The position numbers and the translations under genes are program-made. A DNA stretch of 64,000 bases from JAKAGZ01 sp963783855 (GTDB lineage Bacteria; Bacteroidota; Ignavibacteria; Ignavibacteriales; Ignavibacteriaceae): assembly GCA_963783855.1 (NCBI GenBank), contig CAWAPE010000014.1, positions 1 through 64,000 on the forward strand. The letters run 5' to 3'. Below, one piece after another: positions 6,784 to 14,857 of this stretch. The notes beneath the pieces are model-generated. The model was not told where the DNA came from and searched no databases. It saw only the letters and a program-made list of their open reading frames with translations. The first letter of the stretch is position 1. Every line of letters starts with the position of its first letter.

Positions 6784-8787
6784 ATGAATAACGAAAACTC
6801 AAATGCTCTTGTAATCGAAACTCCCGAACAAGTTTATATTAATTTTGAAAATAGTTTTAATAACTTTAAAGAGTCTACTGATCTTACAAAACCGCTTAAA
6901 GCATCATCTTTGGTAAGCCAGGTAGAACAATTAAGTCACACTCACAAAGGGCTCGAATTTCTTTTTAATCAATGTCTTGAGCTTGAAGCTGCGGGCATTT
7001 TCAAGGACTCGGTTTGGGAAAATCCGCAAAAGCAGGTGCCATCACTTGTAAAAGGGACTTTGCTTTCCGGTCATCCCAATTCCAGTTTTGAAATTTTAAG
7101 TGAGCTGAGAATTTTGGCTTATGCTTTGGGCCAAAAGGGTAATACACCTCTCAGTACAAATGAAGCTAAAACTTTTCTCGAAGAAGCAGTGGTTCACAAT
7201 CTTGAATTTGCTTACGATGAACTCACTGAAGCAACACGCTTAAAAATAACTCCACAGGAACGCAGAAAACTTGTAAATCATTTTCAGTTTTTAGTGGGTA
7301 AAGCTGAGCTTGACGGAATAAAAGAAAAACTCGTCGAAGAAATAAAAATGATTTGTGAACAGCGCCCGGTTGTTACTCAAAATGTCTGTAACCTTATCCA
7401 AACGATTTATCAGAAAATTGAACTTGATGAAAAGAGTGATATAGATAATAAATTGCAATATTATGTTAACGCTATTTATTTCCCCGCACCGATAGTAAAA
7501 AGGTATCAGAAATTTGGAAACTATAAAAAAGCACTCGCCCGGGCTAAAAAAGAGACTCTTGAATTAGAAGCAACTGTAATGGGAAATTACCTGCACGAAA
7601 CAGGGCTAACAAACCCTTACCAGGCAATGCTGCTCAGCTTTCTTATCGAAAAAAAACCCGAACTGGTAAATCTGCTTTTACACCTGAACAGTAAAGGAGT
7701 ATCTGAATGGGAACGCTATAGAGAATCTGCAGCCGAGCTTGCCTCAAAAACTTTTAGTGAATTTAATCACATCGGTATTTATGGTTTTAAAGGAATGCTT
7801 GAAAAAAGTTTGTTCTCACGAAGAGTAGTCAGGGCAGGACTTACTAATTTAAAACTAATTAGTATTCATCCACAGGTTGAAAGAAGGATTTTGAAATCTG
7901 TAATGGAACCATCCGAAGAAGTTTCTGCAAAACAATACTTGATGGGAGCCGTAATCGGAATTTTGGGTCAACCAACAGGAGTTGGACAGGGAAATAACCC
8001 GACCTGCCAGTCTGCACGCGGAATAAGTATGTGGGCACAGCATACCCCGGCAGAATTAATAAATATGATAACTATTGTTACAAGTACTAATAATTTGGTA
8101 ATGAGGTTTGAAAATCACGAACTGGAATCTCTTAAACTTGTAAAAGGACTGGTTGGTGAACTGGACCACAATCTTGATGCAGTATCAGTTGTACTTGTTC
8201 CCCACCTAGATAAAATTTATAACGAAATGATGAACAGATCCGCAAACCGGGGAGAAGATCCGCATAGATGGACTAACCCAGCGTTTTATGGAAATCTGGT
8301 TCCTGTTGGGTTTGCTTCTCCTTACAGTTATTTGACTAAAAGGATTGAAAATTTTAAAAGTTTCGTAAAGCTATTCTATAATGTTTTTCATCCACTTTAC
8401 AACGGAAGCCGCGAACTTGTTTATCCAATTCCAGTTGGAATTTTTATTACCACATCAAAAGGTGATATGCTGGGGTTTCACGCTGTTTCACTTTTGCGTG
8501 TTGCACAAAATAAAAAAGACAACCAATACAGGGCTTACTTTTTAAATCCTAATAATGAAGGAAGACAGGATTGGGGACAGGATATAAAACCTTCTGTCTA
8601 TGACAACGGTGAAAAACACGGTGAATCATCTCTCCCCTTTTACCAGTTTATTGCACGTGCTTATGCATTTCATTACAATAATTTAATCGCAGAAAACCAA
8701 ACAGAACCGGTTCCGGAAGAAGAGATTAATAATGTTGAAAAACTTGCAAAAGAAAGCTGGGGCAAATTATATCAATGGAGTAATTAA
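6784..8787 (+). CDS. Uncharacterised 667-residue protein with possible Cys-His-Asn triad
   Basis: I do not recognise a family for the whole protein. Residues 1-370 look helical and repeat-like (many leucines and charged residues, no signal peptide). The C-terminal 280 residues hold three isolated motifs in the order of papain-fold enzymes: NNPTCQSARGISMWAQH with Cys408, GFHAVSLLRV with His566, and YFLNPNNEG with Asn588. The Cys-His gap (158) and His-Asn gap (22) are plausible for a cysteine peptidase or transglutaminase-like fold, but this is inference. The stop codon is 2 nt from the start of the racemase gene, so the two are very probably co-translated, and the ATP-grasp gene lies 100 bp upstream. 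Confidence 0.75.
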   Translation: MNNENSNALVIETPEQVYINFENSFNNFKESTDLTKPLKASSLVSQVEQLSHTHKGLEFLFNQCLELEAAGIFKDSVWENPQKQVPSLVKGTLLSGHPNSSFEILSELRILAYALGQKGNTPLSTNEAKTFLEEAVVHNLEFAYDELTEATRLKITPQERRKLVNHFQFLVGKAELDGIKEKLVEEIKMICEQRPVVTQNVCNLIQTIYQKIELDEKSDIDNKLQYYVNAIYFPAPIVKRYQKFGNYKKALARAKKETLELEATVMGNYLHETGLTNPYQAMLLSFLIEKKPELVNLLLHLNSKGVSEWERYRESAAELASKTFSEFNHIGIYGFKGMLEKSLFSRRVVRAGLTNLKLISIHPQVERRILKSVMEPSEEVSAKQYLMGAVIGILGQPTGVGQGNNPTCQSARGISMWAQHTPAELINMITIVTSTNNLVMRFENHELESLKLVKGLVGELDHNLDAVSVVLVPHLDKIYNEMMNRSANRGEDPHRWTNPAFYGNLVPVGFASPYSYLTKRIENFKSFVKLFYNVFHPLYNGSRELVYPIPVGIFITTSKGDMLGFHAVSLLRVAQNKKDNQYRAYFLNPNNEGRQDWGQDIKPSVYDNGEKHGESSLPFYQFIARAYAFHYNNLIAENQTEPVPEEEINNVEKLAKESWGKLYQWSN

Positions 8788-8789
8788 AG

Positions 8790-9947
8790 ATGGTCAGACA
8801 TTCCTCTTATATAGAACTAAGCCAATCATCTCTTAAAAAGAATATTAATTTTATCCGGAAAAAGATCGGCGCACATCCAAAAATATCCGCCGTAGTTAAA
8901 GCAAATGCATATGGACATGGAATTCCACAAATAGTTCAGATGCTTGAAAAATGCGGAGTCGATCATTTTTCTGTTGCATCAGCTTCCGAGGCAGAAGAAG
9001 TTCTTCAAAATTGCTCGGAAACAAGCAGCATAATGATAATGGGTATTTTATACGATTCGGATATCGATTGGGCAATTGAAAATGGCATAGAATTTTATGT
9101 TTTCAATTATGACAGGTTGCAAATAGTAAAAGAGAAAGCTCAAAAGATTGGAAAGCCCGCAATTGTTCATATAGAAGTTGAGACAGGTACAAACAGAACC
9201 GGTATGAACTGGCGAGATTTTAAAAAGTCAATTACATTCCTGAAAAAGAATAAAGACTATATTCAATTCCAGGGAGTTTGTACGCATCTTGGTGGAATAG
9301 AAAGTTTGAGCAATTTATTTAAAATTAATCCTCAAATACAAAAATTTAAAGATGTCTTAAAAGAGCTTAAGAAAAAAAAATTCACACCGTCTTACAGGCA
9401 TATGGCTTGTTCGGCTGCTGCACTTGCCTACCCGGAAACACATTATGATCTTGTCAGAGTTGGAGTTGCAATTTATGGTTTCTGGCCAAGCCCTGATACT
9501 TATCATCTTCATTTGCAGGAAGCAGGAAAGATGAAAGACAGTCCGCTAAAAAGATTACTTACCTGGAAAACAAATGTTATGGATATTAAATCTGTAAAAG
9601 AAGGTGAGTTTGTTGGTTATGGAACATCTTACCAGGTTTACAGGGATATGCAGATTGCAGTTATTCCTGTCGGTTATTCAAACGGCTATCCAAGAGGACT
9701 GTCAGGAAAAGGATATGTCCTGGTAAAAGGTAAAAAAGCACCGATAACCGGACTAATAAATATGAACCTTTTTATGATTGATATCACACATATAAAAGAT
9801 GTTCAAATTGGAGACAGTGTAGTGCTTTTAGGGAAACAGGGGAACAATGTTATTTCAGTAAGTTCATTCACTAATTTTACAAACCTTCTTAACAACGAAA
9901 TGCTAAGCCGGCTGCCCGCAGCAATACCAAGAAATATAGTTAGCTGA
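8790..9947 (+). CDS. alr: Alanine racemase-type PLP enzyme
   Basis: 385 residues with the fold-type III order: PLP lysine K37 in AVVKANAYGHG, R136 in ETGTNRTGM, SAAALAYPETHYDLVRVGVAIYG, catalytic tyrosine Y277 in FVGYGTSYQ, and PVGYSNGYPRGLSG. Such enzymes interconvert L- and D-alanine for peptidoglycan, using Lys and Tyr as the two bases. One oddity: the usual MD pair of the C-terminal strand (G-V-C-M-D) is replaced by M325-N326. The gene is tightly coupled to the 667-residue protein rather than to cell-wall genes, so it may be a dedicated racemase, possibly with another amino acid as substrate. Confidence 0.88.
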   Translation: MVRHSSYIELSQSSLKKNINFIRKKIGAHPKISAVVKANAYGHGIPQIVQMLEKCGVDHFSVASASEAEEVLQNCSETSSIMIMGILYDSDIDWAIENGIEFYVFNYDRLQIVKEKAQKIGKPAIVHIEVETGTNRTGMNWRDFKKSITFLKKNKDYIQFQGVCTHLGGIESLSNLFKINPQIQKFKDVLKELKKKKFTPSYRHMACSAAALAYPETHYDLVRVGVAIYGFWPSPDTYHLHLQEAGKMKDSPLKRLLTWKTNVMDIKSVKEGEFVGYGTSYQVYRDMQIAVIPVGYSNGYPRGLSGKGYVLVKGKKAPITGLINMNLFMIDITHIKDVQIGDSVVLLGKQGNNVISVSSFTNFTNLLNNEMLSRLPAAIPRNIVS

Positions 9948-10013
9948 TATTTTTTACGTATTTTTACTTTTAATAATCTTTGTTGTTTTAACTTAAATTA
10001 GCCAGGTGATAAC

Positions 10014-10451
10014 ATGGACAAATTTTTGGAAGCTGCTATAGAAGAAGCAAAAACCGGATTGAAAGAAGGCGGAATTCCCATAGGTTCTGTGCTGGTCATT
10101 GATGACAAAATAGTTGCGCGCGGACACAATAAAAGAGTTCAAAATGGTAGCGCCGTATTACACGCAGAAATGGATTGCCTGGAAAACGCAGGAAGAATAA
10201 AAGCCGCCGATTATAAACGTGCAACATTATATTCAACTTTGTCCCCATGCGATATGTGCAGCGGTGCAATTCTGCTTTATGGAATTCCGAAAGTAGTTAT
10301 CGGTGAAAACAAAACTTTTAAAGGTCCCGAAGAATATGTAAAATCCCGGGGAGTTGAAGAAACTGTACTGGATGATCCTGAATGCAAAAAACTTATGGAA
10401 GAGTTTATCGATCAAAATCCTGAATTATGGAACGAGGATATCGGGGAATAA
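10014..10451 (+). CDS. Cytosine deaminase, fungal FCY1-like
   Basis: 145-residue zinc deaminase. Zinc ligands and catalytic base are H50 and E52 (LHAEMDCLENAGR) and C79/C82 (TLSPCDMCSGAI). It goes well beyond the generic nucleoside deaminase pattern: KEGGIPIG, RGHN, LYGIPKVVIGEN, SRGVE and the C-terminal FIDQNPELWNEDIGE closely follow what I recall of yeast cytosine deaminase, including the C-terminal Trp and Asp that close over the base. This predicts cytosine to uracil deamination in pyrimidine salvage. AGGTG precedes the ATG, and the gene lies 66 bp behind the racemase gene. A terminator hairpin follows. Confidence 0.88.
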   Translation: MDKFLEAAIEEAKTGLKEGGIPIGSVLVIDDKIVARGHNKRVQNGSAVLHAEMDCLENAGRIKAADYKRATLYSTLSPCDMCSGAILLYGIPKVVIGENKTFKGPEEYVKSRGVEETVLDDPECKKLMEEFIDQNPELWNEDIGE

Positions 10452-10487
10452 AGCCCTCTATTATATCATTTAAATAGAGAGCTTTTA
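10452..10487. terminator. Bidirectional terminator hairpin
   Basis: AGCCCTCTATT (10452-10462) pairs with AATAGAGAGCT (10473-10483) with one mismatch, followed by TTTT on the plus strand. It sits between the convergent ends of the cytosine deaminase gene and the DUF4252 gene. Confidence 0.7.
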
Positions 10488-11030
10488 CATTTCTATTTTG
10501 AAATTACCCCTTGCAACAGTTTCCGCAACAAGTTTATCAAAATCCCCTTCGAGATTTGCAATTACCAGCTCATTACCATCAAGACTTACGACAAGGAGCT
10601 CATTAATTTCGTCGTATCTATTTTGTTTATAATAAACTGTAGTTAAAGAATTACAATCCCGGTCCTTAACAACATAGTGCCATCCGCGGGAAGTAAGTTC
10701 GTTATCCGTATGACTGAAAAAATCCTTTGAAACATTTATGTTCCCGTGTCTTCTTCTCTTATAAATTCCCACCTGCACGTGTGACACATTTTTCAGCATT
10801 TGTCTCACTTCTTCAGCGTCATCATCATCTGAGAATTTTACAGCAGTTTTGGCTAATGTCAGTCCAAAAGATCCCACACCGAATTCAGTATCTGTGTAAT
10901 ACCCGTCTCCGATTTTTGAAAATACAGTGTGTTTCAGCCTGTGAAATTTGGCATTAACACCGAAACACCCCGTAAAAAGTAGTCCGGAAAATAAAACTAC
11001 TAACGCGATAAGAACTTTATTTCTTTTCAT
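10485..11030 (-). CDS. DUF4252 lipoprotein
   Basis: 181 residues. The N terminus MKRNKVLIALVVLFSGLLFTGC is a lipoprotein signal with Cys22 as the lipidated residue. The rest resembles DUF4252: a mixed alpha/beta body ending in a segment NELLVVSLDGNELVIANLEGDF. It overlaps the preceding DUF4252 gene by 14 bp and is last in the minus-strand unit sigma factor, putative anti-sigma, DUF4252, DUF4252, an arrangement seen repeatedly in Bacteroidota. Function is unknown; envelope sensing or an effector of the sigma factor is inference. Confidence 0.8.
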   Translation of the reverse strand: MKRNKVLIALVVLFSGLLFTGCFGVNAKFHRLKHTVFSKIGDGYYTDTEFGVGSFGLTLAKTAVKFSDDDDAEEVRQMLKNVSHVQVGIYKRRRHGNINVSKDFFSHTDNELTSRGWHYVVKDRDCNSLTTVYYKQNRYDEINELLVVSLDGNELVIANLEGDFDKLVAETVARGNFKIEM

Positions 11031-11625
11031 TTTTATCTTTATAATCTTTTTCTTTGTGACTTTTGTTTATCCCGGGTATATGAAATCTATCACCTATTTT
11101 CCCAATCTGGCTCATATTAATATTACCGACAATATTCACAAAAGTAGCCTCAGGCCCGTCTTTAGTCATTTTTCCCTCCTTATCTATTGCGGTAACGCAG
11201 AGACCTAGAAAGTTTTCATAATCGCTTGAAGGCAGTACATATACGTTTGTATACTCACCATGTTCTTTAACCCTTACAATTCTCTGCCAGTTTTTTTTCA
11301 TCAATGCATTATCTATATCAACAATTTTATCCCTTATTTCTTTTTCATTACTGGCCTCAAGTCCGAATGAATTTACTTTTATAAGTTTTAACCCACTTAT
11401 AACAGCTTTAAAATCAGGATCTTTTTCGCCTCCCATCTTTGAAAGCATCTTTAACAGGTTGGCATTTAGCTCTATTTCGGTTACCCTGTCACCCGACATA
11501 AATTTTGTAATATTTCCAAAATCTACATACCCCGGAAATTTAGAGTAATCCGTTTTATCCTGCGGTAATGCTGTTACCGCTGTAAATAATATTGCCACTA
11601 GTAATAACCCCAGAAACTTTTTCAT
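11017..11625 (-). CDS. DUF4252 exported protein
   Basis: 202 residues with signal peptide MKKFLGLLLVAILFTAVTALPQ and no lipobox. The mature part contains YPGYVDFGNITKF-like opening typical of DUF4252, then VEVNANLLKM-type helix and repeated beta strands near VYVLPSSDYENFLGLCVTAIDKEG. The C-terminal tail is very basic and lysine-rich. Together with the downstream lipoprotein it forms a DUF4252 pair under the likely control of the ECF sigma factor encoded upstream. Confidence 0.8.
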   Translation of the reverse strand: MKKFLGLLLVAILFTAVTALPQDKTDYSKFPGYVDFGNITKFMSGDRVTEIELNANLLKMLSKMGGEKDPDFKAVISGLKLIKVNSFGLEASNEKEIRDKIVDIDNALMKKNWQRIVRVKEHGEYTNVYVLPSSDYENFLGLCVTAIDKEGKMTKDGPEATFVNIVGNINMSQIGKIGDRFHIPGINKSHKEKDYKDKNEKK

Positions 11626-11637
11626 TTTATTATCCTC

Positions 11638-12159
11638 CTACAGATAAGTGTTAACAATCGTTAAACTTTTCTTTATTGGTTTATTGATTTTATTTCCGAA
11701 TACATTTTTCTCAATTGTGTTTTTTGTTCTGTCCATAATTGAAGCAACTATGGCAAAAGACTTTTTAGCCTGTTTTTCAGCAAGTATCATTTCCGTTTGC
11801 GAATATCCGTTTAAGTTATGGTTATTGTTTTCAATAATATAATAACCGGCAATTCCCGCTGTAATCATAAAAGCCATAGCAGCTGCCAGAACAGGTTTCC
11901 TTATAAAAATATTTAAATATGACAGTAACCAGTTGTTTACTTCCGGTCTGTTTACTGGAATCTTTCCCCTATATTCCTCTAACGAATAAGATTTTAATCC
12001 TTTTGCTGTTTCCCTGTATTCGTCAAGTACTTTTCTAACTTCAGGATTCTTTTTCGAATCAAGATAAATTTTTATTTCATCGATAAAACTGGCGTCGCCA
12101 TATGCTACAGAAATAATCTTCTCAAGATATTCTTCGTTTATTTTATCAGTTGTTTTCAT
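11638..12159 (-). CDS. Putative anti-sigma factor, single-pass membrane protein
   Basis: 173 residues: an N-terminal cytoplasmic helical region (about 1-85), one transmembrane helix around residues 88-108 (PVLAAAMAFMITAGIAGYYII), and an extracytoplasmic tail. It overlaps the ECF sigma gene by 14 bp, so the two are translationally coupled. No HxxxCxxC zinc motif of classical anti-sigma factors is present; the assignment rests on topology and gene order. Confidence 0.65.
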   Translation of the reverse strand: MKTTDKINEEYLEKIISVAYGDASFIDEIKIYLDSKKNPEVRKVLDEYRETAKGLKSYSLEEYRGKIPVNRPEVNNWLLSYLNIFIRKPVLAAAMAFMITAGIAGYYIIENNNHNLNGYSQTEMILAEKQAKKSFAIVASIMDRTKNTIEKNVFGNKINKPIKKSLTIVNTYL

Positions 12160-12670
12160 TCTTATATTCTTTTAATTCTTCCTGCAATTTTTTCCTGGCT
12201 CTCATAAGGTAAACCTTAACGCTGTTTAAGGGCATACTTAAAGTTTCGCTTATTTCATTATATTTAAATCCCTGAAGTTCATACAGAATAAAAACGCTTT
12301 TTAAATTATCTGGGAGTGTTTCTATCCCCTGTTTTATTTTATCTTTCAATAAATTCTTTCTAAGCCTTACTTCAGTATCAGTCAATGTCCCAGCTCCTGA
12401 AATATTTATGTTGCTATCAATATTAGTCTCTCTTTTCTGCGATGTCTGTCTTTTCCTTAAATAATCTATACACAGGTTGTGTGTTGTTCTCAATATCCAG
12501 GACTTTGCTGACTTAATGTTAAAGTTGTTGATATTATTCCAGATCTTTATAAAAACTTCCTGTGTAATATCATCAGCATCCATCCTGTTCTTCATCATAT
12601 AAAGAGCATAATTGTAGATGTTATTTTTGTACTGCTTTATGAGAATTTCGAATTTTAAGGAATCAAGCAT
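12146..12670 (-). CDS. ECF-type RNA polymerase sigma factor
   Basis: 174 residues, a typical ECF length. Region 2 is seen in YNYALYMMKNRMDADDITQEVFIKIWNNI and WILRTTHNLCIDYLRKR; region 4 is the C-terminal IETLPDNLKSVFILYELQGFKYNEISETLSMPLNSVKVYLMRARKKL helix-turn-helix. First gene of the four-gene minus-strand unit. By analogy it would bind core RNA polymerase when freed from the downstream membrane protein and transcribe its own operon among others; the inducing signal is not visible. Confidence 0.93.
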   Translation of the reverse strand: MLDSLKFEILIKQYKNNIYNYALYMMKNRMDADDITQEVFIKIWNNINNFNIKSAKSWILRTTHNLCIDYLRKRQTSQKRETNIDSNINISGAGTLTDTEVRLRKNLLKDKIKQGIETLPDNLKSVFILYELQGFKYNEISETLSMPLNSVKVYLMRARKKLQEELKEYKNENN

Positions 12671-12924
12671 CTTTAACTATAAGACGTTTTAATTGATAAA
12701 ATTGTTACAATTATATTGTAGATTATTGTTAGTTAAGAATAGCCTATTTATGCAAGCTTTGCACGCTTTTTAACGCAGAAGGTCTATTAAATAGATAGAT
12801 GGATATTTATACAAGCCAAAATTTAGCGTGTTTAGAATTTAGGTAGAGTCTTAATTTGTAGCCTATTGAATAATATGTAAATTAATAATTATCTTGTGTT
12901 TCCTTTCTAAAACTAAAGTGATTT

Positions 12925-13467
12925 ATGAACAGACTTATTAAAATCTCTAAAATAGAGGATATTCCTGAAAAGTACAGGAATACGCCAATTGGTAAATTAT
13001 TTGGTTATCATAATTTAGAAGCTGATTATGACACCTACTCTTCTGCGGAACTACTGGTAGGAATGTGTATGGATAACAGGAAACATCTTAACATTCCTGA
13101 TAATTTTTCCTACATAATCCGTACTGGCGGTGCAAATCTGCGATACAGTGAATTCAAGGTTTCATATGCTATTGCTGTGGGTGGAGTAAAATCTCTCGCA
13201 CTTATTGGGCACACTAACTGCGGAATGGTTAATCTTGTTGCGCGGAAAGATTTATTTATCGAAAATCTTGTAAAAAATGCCGGCTGGGAGAATGAGAAGG
13301 CAGAGGAGCATTTTAATCAATTTGCCCCGATGTTTGAAATCGGAAATGAGATTGATTTTATTCTAAGTGAAGTAAAACGGTTGAGAGCAAGATATCCTGA
13401 AATATTAATTGCACCCCTGCTTTATAAAGTAGAAGATAATCTGCTATATCTAATTTCAGAAGATTAA
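12925..13467 (+). CDS. Beta-carbonic anhydrase-like protein
   Basis: 180 residues. The zinc motif pattern of beta-class carbonic anhydrases is present: Cys48-x-Asp50-x-Arg52 (MCMDNRK), RTGGAN (66-71), and His96-x2-Cys99 in LIGHTNCGM. These enzymes interconvert carbon dioxide and bicarbonate. Compared with classical family members the C-terminal part is divergent and ends EDNLLYLISED, so a related zinc protein without strong hydratase activity is possible. Single gene, 254 bp upstream spacer. Confidence 0.8.
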   Translation: MNRLIKISKIEDIPEKYRNTPIGKLFGYHNLEADYDTYSSAELLVGMCMDNRKHLNIPDNFSYIIRTGGANLRYSEFKVSYAIAVGGVKSLALIGHTNCGMVNLVARKDLFIENLVKNAGWENEKAEEHFNQFAPMFEIGNEIDFILSEVKRLRARYPEILIAPLLYKVEDNLLYLISED

Positions 13468-13470
13468 TAA

Positions 13471-13626
13471 ATGAAGCGAGGATCAAAATTTGGCCTCTGG
13501 CTGGCAATTGGTGCAGGCATCGGTGCTGCGGTTGGAGCTGAAACATCTCAGCTTGGAGAAGGACTGGCATTATGAATAGCGATTGGGATTTTAATCTGGT
13601 TTTTAACCAGCAAAAAATCCCCGTAG
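13471..13626 (+). pseudogene. Small glycine-zipper membrane protein with in-frame TGA
   Basis: Begins 3 bp after the carbonic anhydrase stop. Translation gives MKRGSKFGLWLAIGAGIGAA, VGAETSQLGEGLAL, then TGA at 13573-13575, then IAIGILIWFLTSKKSP and TAG. The two halves resemble a small two-segment hydrophobic protein with a GxGxG stretch; TGA would replace a tryptophan codon TGG by one base change. Could be a broken gene, a sequencing error, or a truly short 34-residue peptide. Confidence 0.5.
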
Positions 13627-13654
13627 TTTATTAATATTTCAAATTGAGGCAACT

Positions 13655-14041
13655 ATGACAAAAAGAATTAATGTTTCCTCAGGCGCGCCGTGGGAAAACT
13701 CAGTGGGTTACTCCCGTGCCGTAAGAGTTGGAAATATTATTGAAGTGTCAGGAACCGCACCTGTAATAGATGGGAAAACATACTCACCGGGAAACGCCTA
13801 TGAACAGGCAAAATGTTGTATTCAGATTATTGAAAAGGCTTTAAAACAGGCTGGTGCAGATCTTCACGATGTTATAAGAACACGAATGTTTGTAACCGAT
13901 ATTTCAAAGTGGGAAGAATTCGGAAAAGCTCACGGGGAGTTTTTCGGAAATATAAAACCAGCTACATCAATGGTAGAAGTTAAATCCCTGATTTCACCCG
14001 ATATGTTAATAGAAATTGAAGCCACCGCTATAGTTGAATAG
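13655..14041 (+). CDS. Rid-family protein (YjgF/YER057c/UK114)
   Basis: 128 residues, trimeric chorismate-mutase-like fold expected. The signature near the C terminus, PATSMVEVKSLISPDMLIEIEATAIVE, is clear, as is VRVGNIIEVSGTAP near the front. RidA deaminases use an arginine at the position occupied here by Thr104 (usual pattern A-R-S-x-V-E-V). Lacking it, this protein probably belongs to one of the non-RidA subfamilies and may not hydrolyse enamines or imines in the classical way. Confidence 0.9.
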   Translation: MTKRINVSSGAPWENSVGYSRAVRVGNIIEVSGTAPVIDGKTYSPGNAYEQAKCCIQIIEKALKQAGADLHDVIRTRMFVTDISKWEEFGKAHGEFFGNIKPATSMVEVKSLISPDMLIEIEATAIVE

Positions 14042-14112
14042 CTAATTACCAAAACATCGAAAGTCGCCTCGACATTTAAAAACCTCCGAGGTTGCCTGGT
14101 TTATGCAAGAGT

Positions 14113-14168
14113 AACCTTCAAGGTCTTAAAAAGTGACCCTGCCTACCGGACAGGCCGGCTTGAAGGTT
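14113..14168. repeat. Inverted repeat of the ACCTTCAAGG family
   Basis: AACCTTCAAG (14113-14122) and CTTGAAGGTT (14159-14168) are perfect inverted arms around a GC-rich centre containing GCCTACCGGACAGGC. The same core sequence recurs as a 13-bp hairpin at 61837-61871. Part of a 240-bp spacer with no gene. Confidence 0.6.
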
Positions 14169-14280
14169 TGAATTCTCCGGCTTGAAGTTATAAAAATAAT
14201 CGTTCACATATAAAAACTGTCAGATTTAAATTATATATTCTTACCTGTAATTATTTTTTATTCACATATATATTCAAGCA

Positions 14281-14772
14281 ATGAGCTACAAAATTTCACC
14301 CGAGGTTTCAATTGGTCACGTTCATTTAACCGTTAAAGATCTTGTTAAATCCCTGGCTTTTTACCAGGACCTACTCGGTTTCGAGATAACAAGCTGGTTC
14401 GGCAACCAGGCCGTATTTCTTTCCGCCGGTGGTTATCACCATCATATAGGGTTAAATACCTGGTACGATGAAAAATCTGCAAAGATTCCAAAACGTGAAA
14501 TAGGACTTTATCATTTCGCAATTCTTTATCCTTCAAGAAGAGAGCTGGCAAAAGCCTTCAAGAAACTATGGGAAGCTAAATACCCGATACAGGGGGCTTC
14601 AGATCACGGGGTTTCTGAATCAATTTATCTCGCCGATCCTGACGGTAACGGTGTTGAGCTATATGTTGACCGCCCGGTTTATGACTGGCCGCGTGACGAA
14701 AAAGGTGAGCTCGCAATGGTTACAAAACATCTCGATCTTCCCGAATTATTATCAGAATTAGAGCACGATTAG
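14281..14772 (+). CDS. VOC-family dioxygenase/glyoxalase-like protein
   Basis: 163 residues in two beta-alpha-beta-beta-beta modules. The metal triad expected of extradiol dioxygenase-like VOC proteins is visible: His15 in GHVHLTVKDL, His78 in GLYHFAIL, and Glu127 in DGNGVELYVDRP. The segment YHHHIGLNTW and VSESIYLADPDGNG match the bacterial CatE/catechol-2,3-dioxygenase-like group. The actual substrate cannot be read from sequence. Confidence 0.85.
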   Translation: MSYKISPEVSIGHVHLTVKDLVKSLAFYQDLLGFEITSWFGNQAVFLSAGGYHHHIGLNTWYDEKSAKIPKREIGLYHFAILYPSRRELAKAFKKLWEAKYPIQGASDHGVSESIYLADPDGNGVELYVDRPVYDWPRDEKGELAMVTKHLDLPELLSELEHD

Positions 14773-14814
14773 CAAAGGAACATTAGTGGAATATTCAAAA
14801 TAATTTAGTTATTA

Positions 14815-14832
14815 TATATAAGTACTTATATA
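14815..14832. promoter_or_regulatory. 18-bp perfect palindrome, candidate MarR operator
   Basis: TATATAAGTACTTATATA is a perfect palindrome ending 25 bp before the ATG of the MarR-GNAT gene, followed by a second half-site AAATACTTACAT. MarR-type repressors bind palindromes of about this length over their own promoters, so autoregulation is likely but inferred. Confidence 0.55.
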
Positions 14833-14857
14833 AATACTTACATATTAATCCATAATT

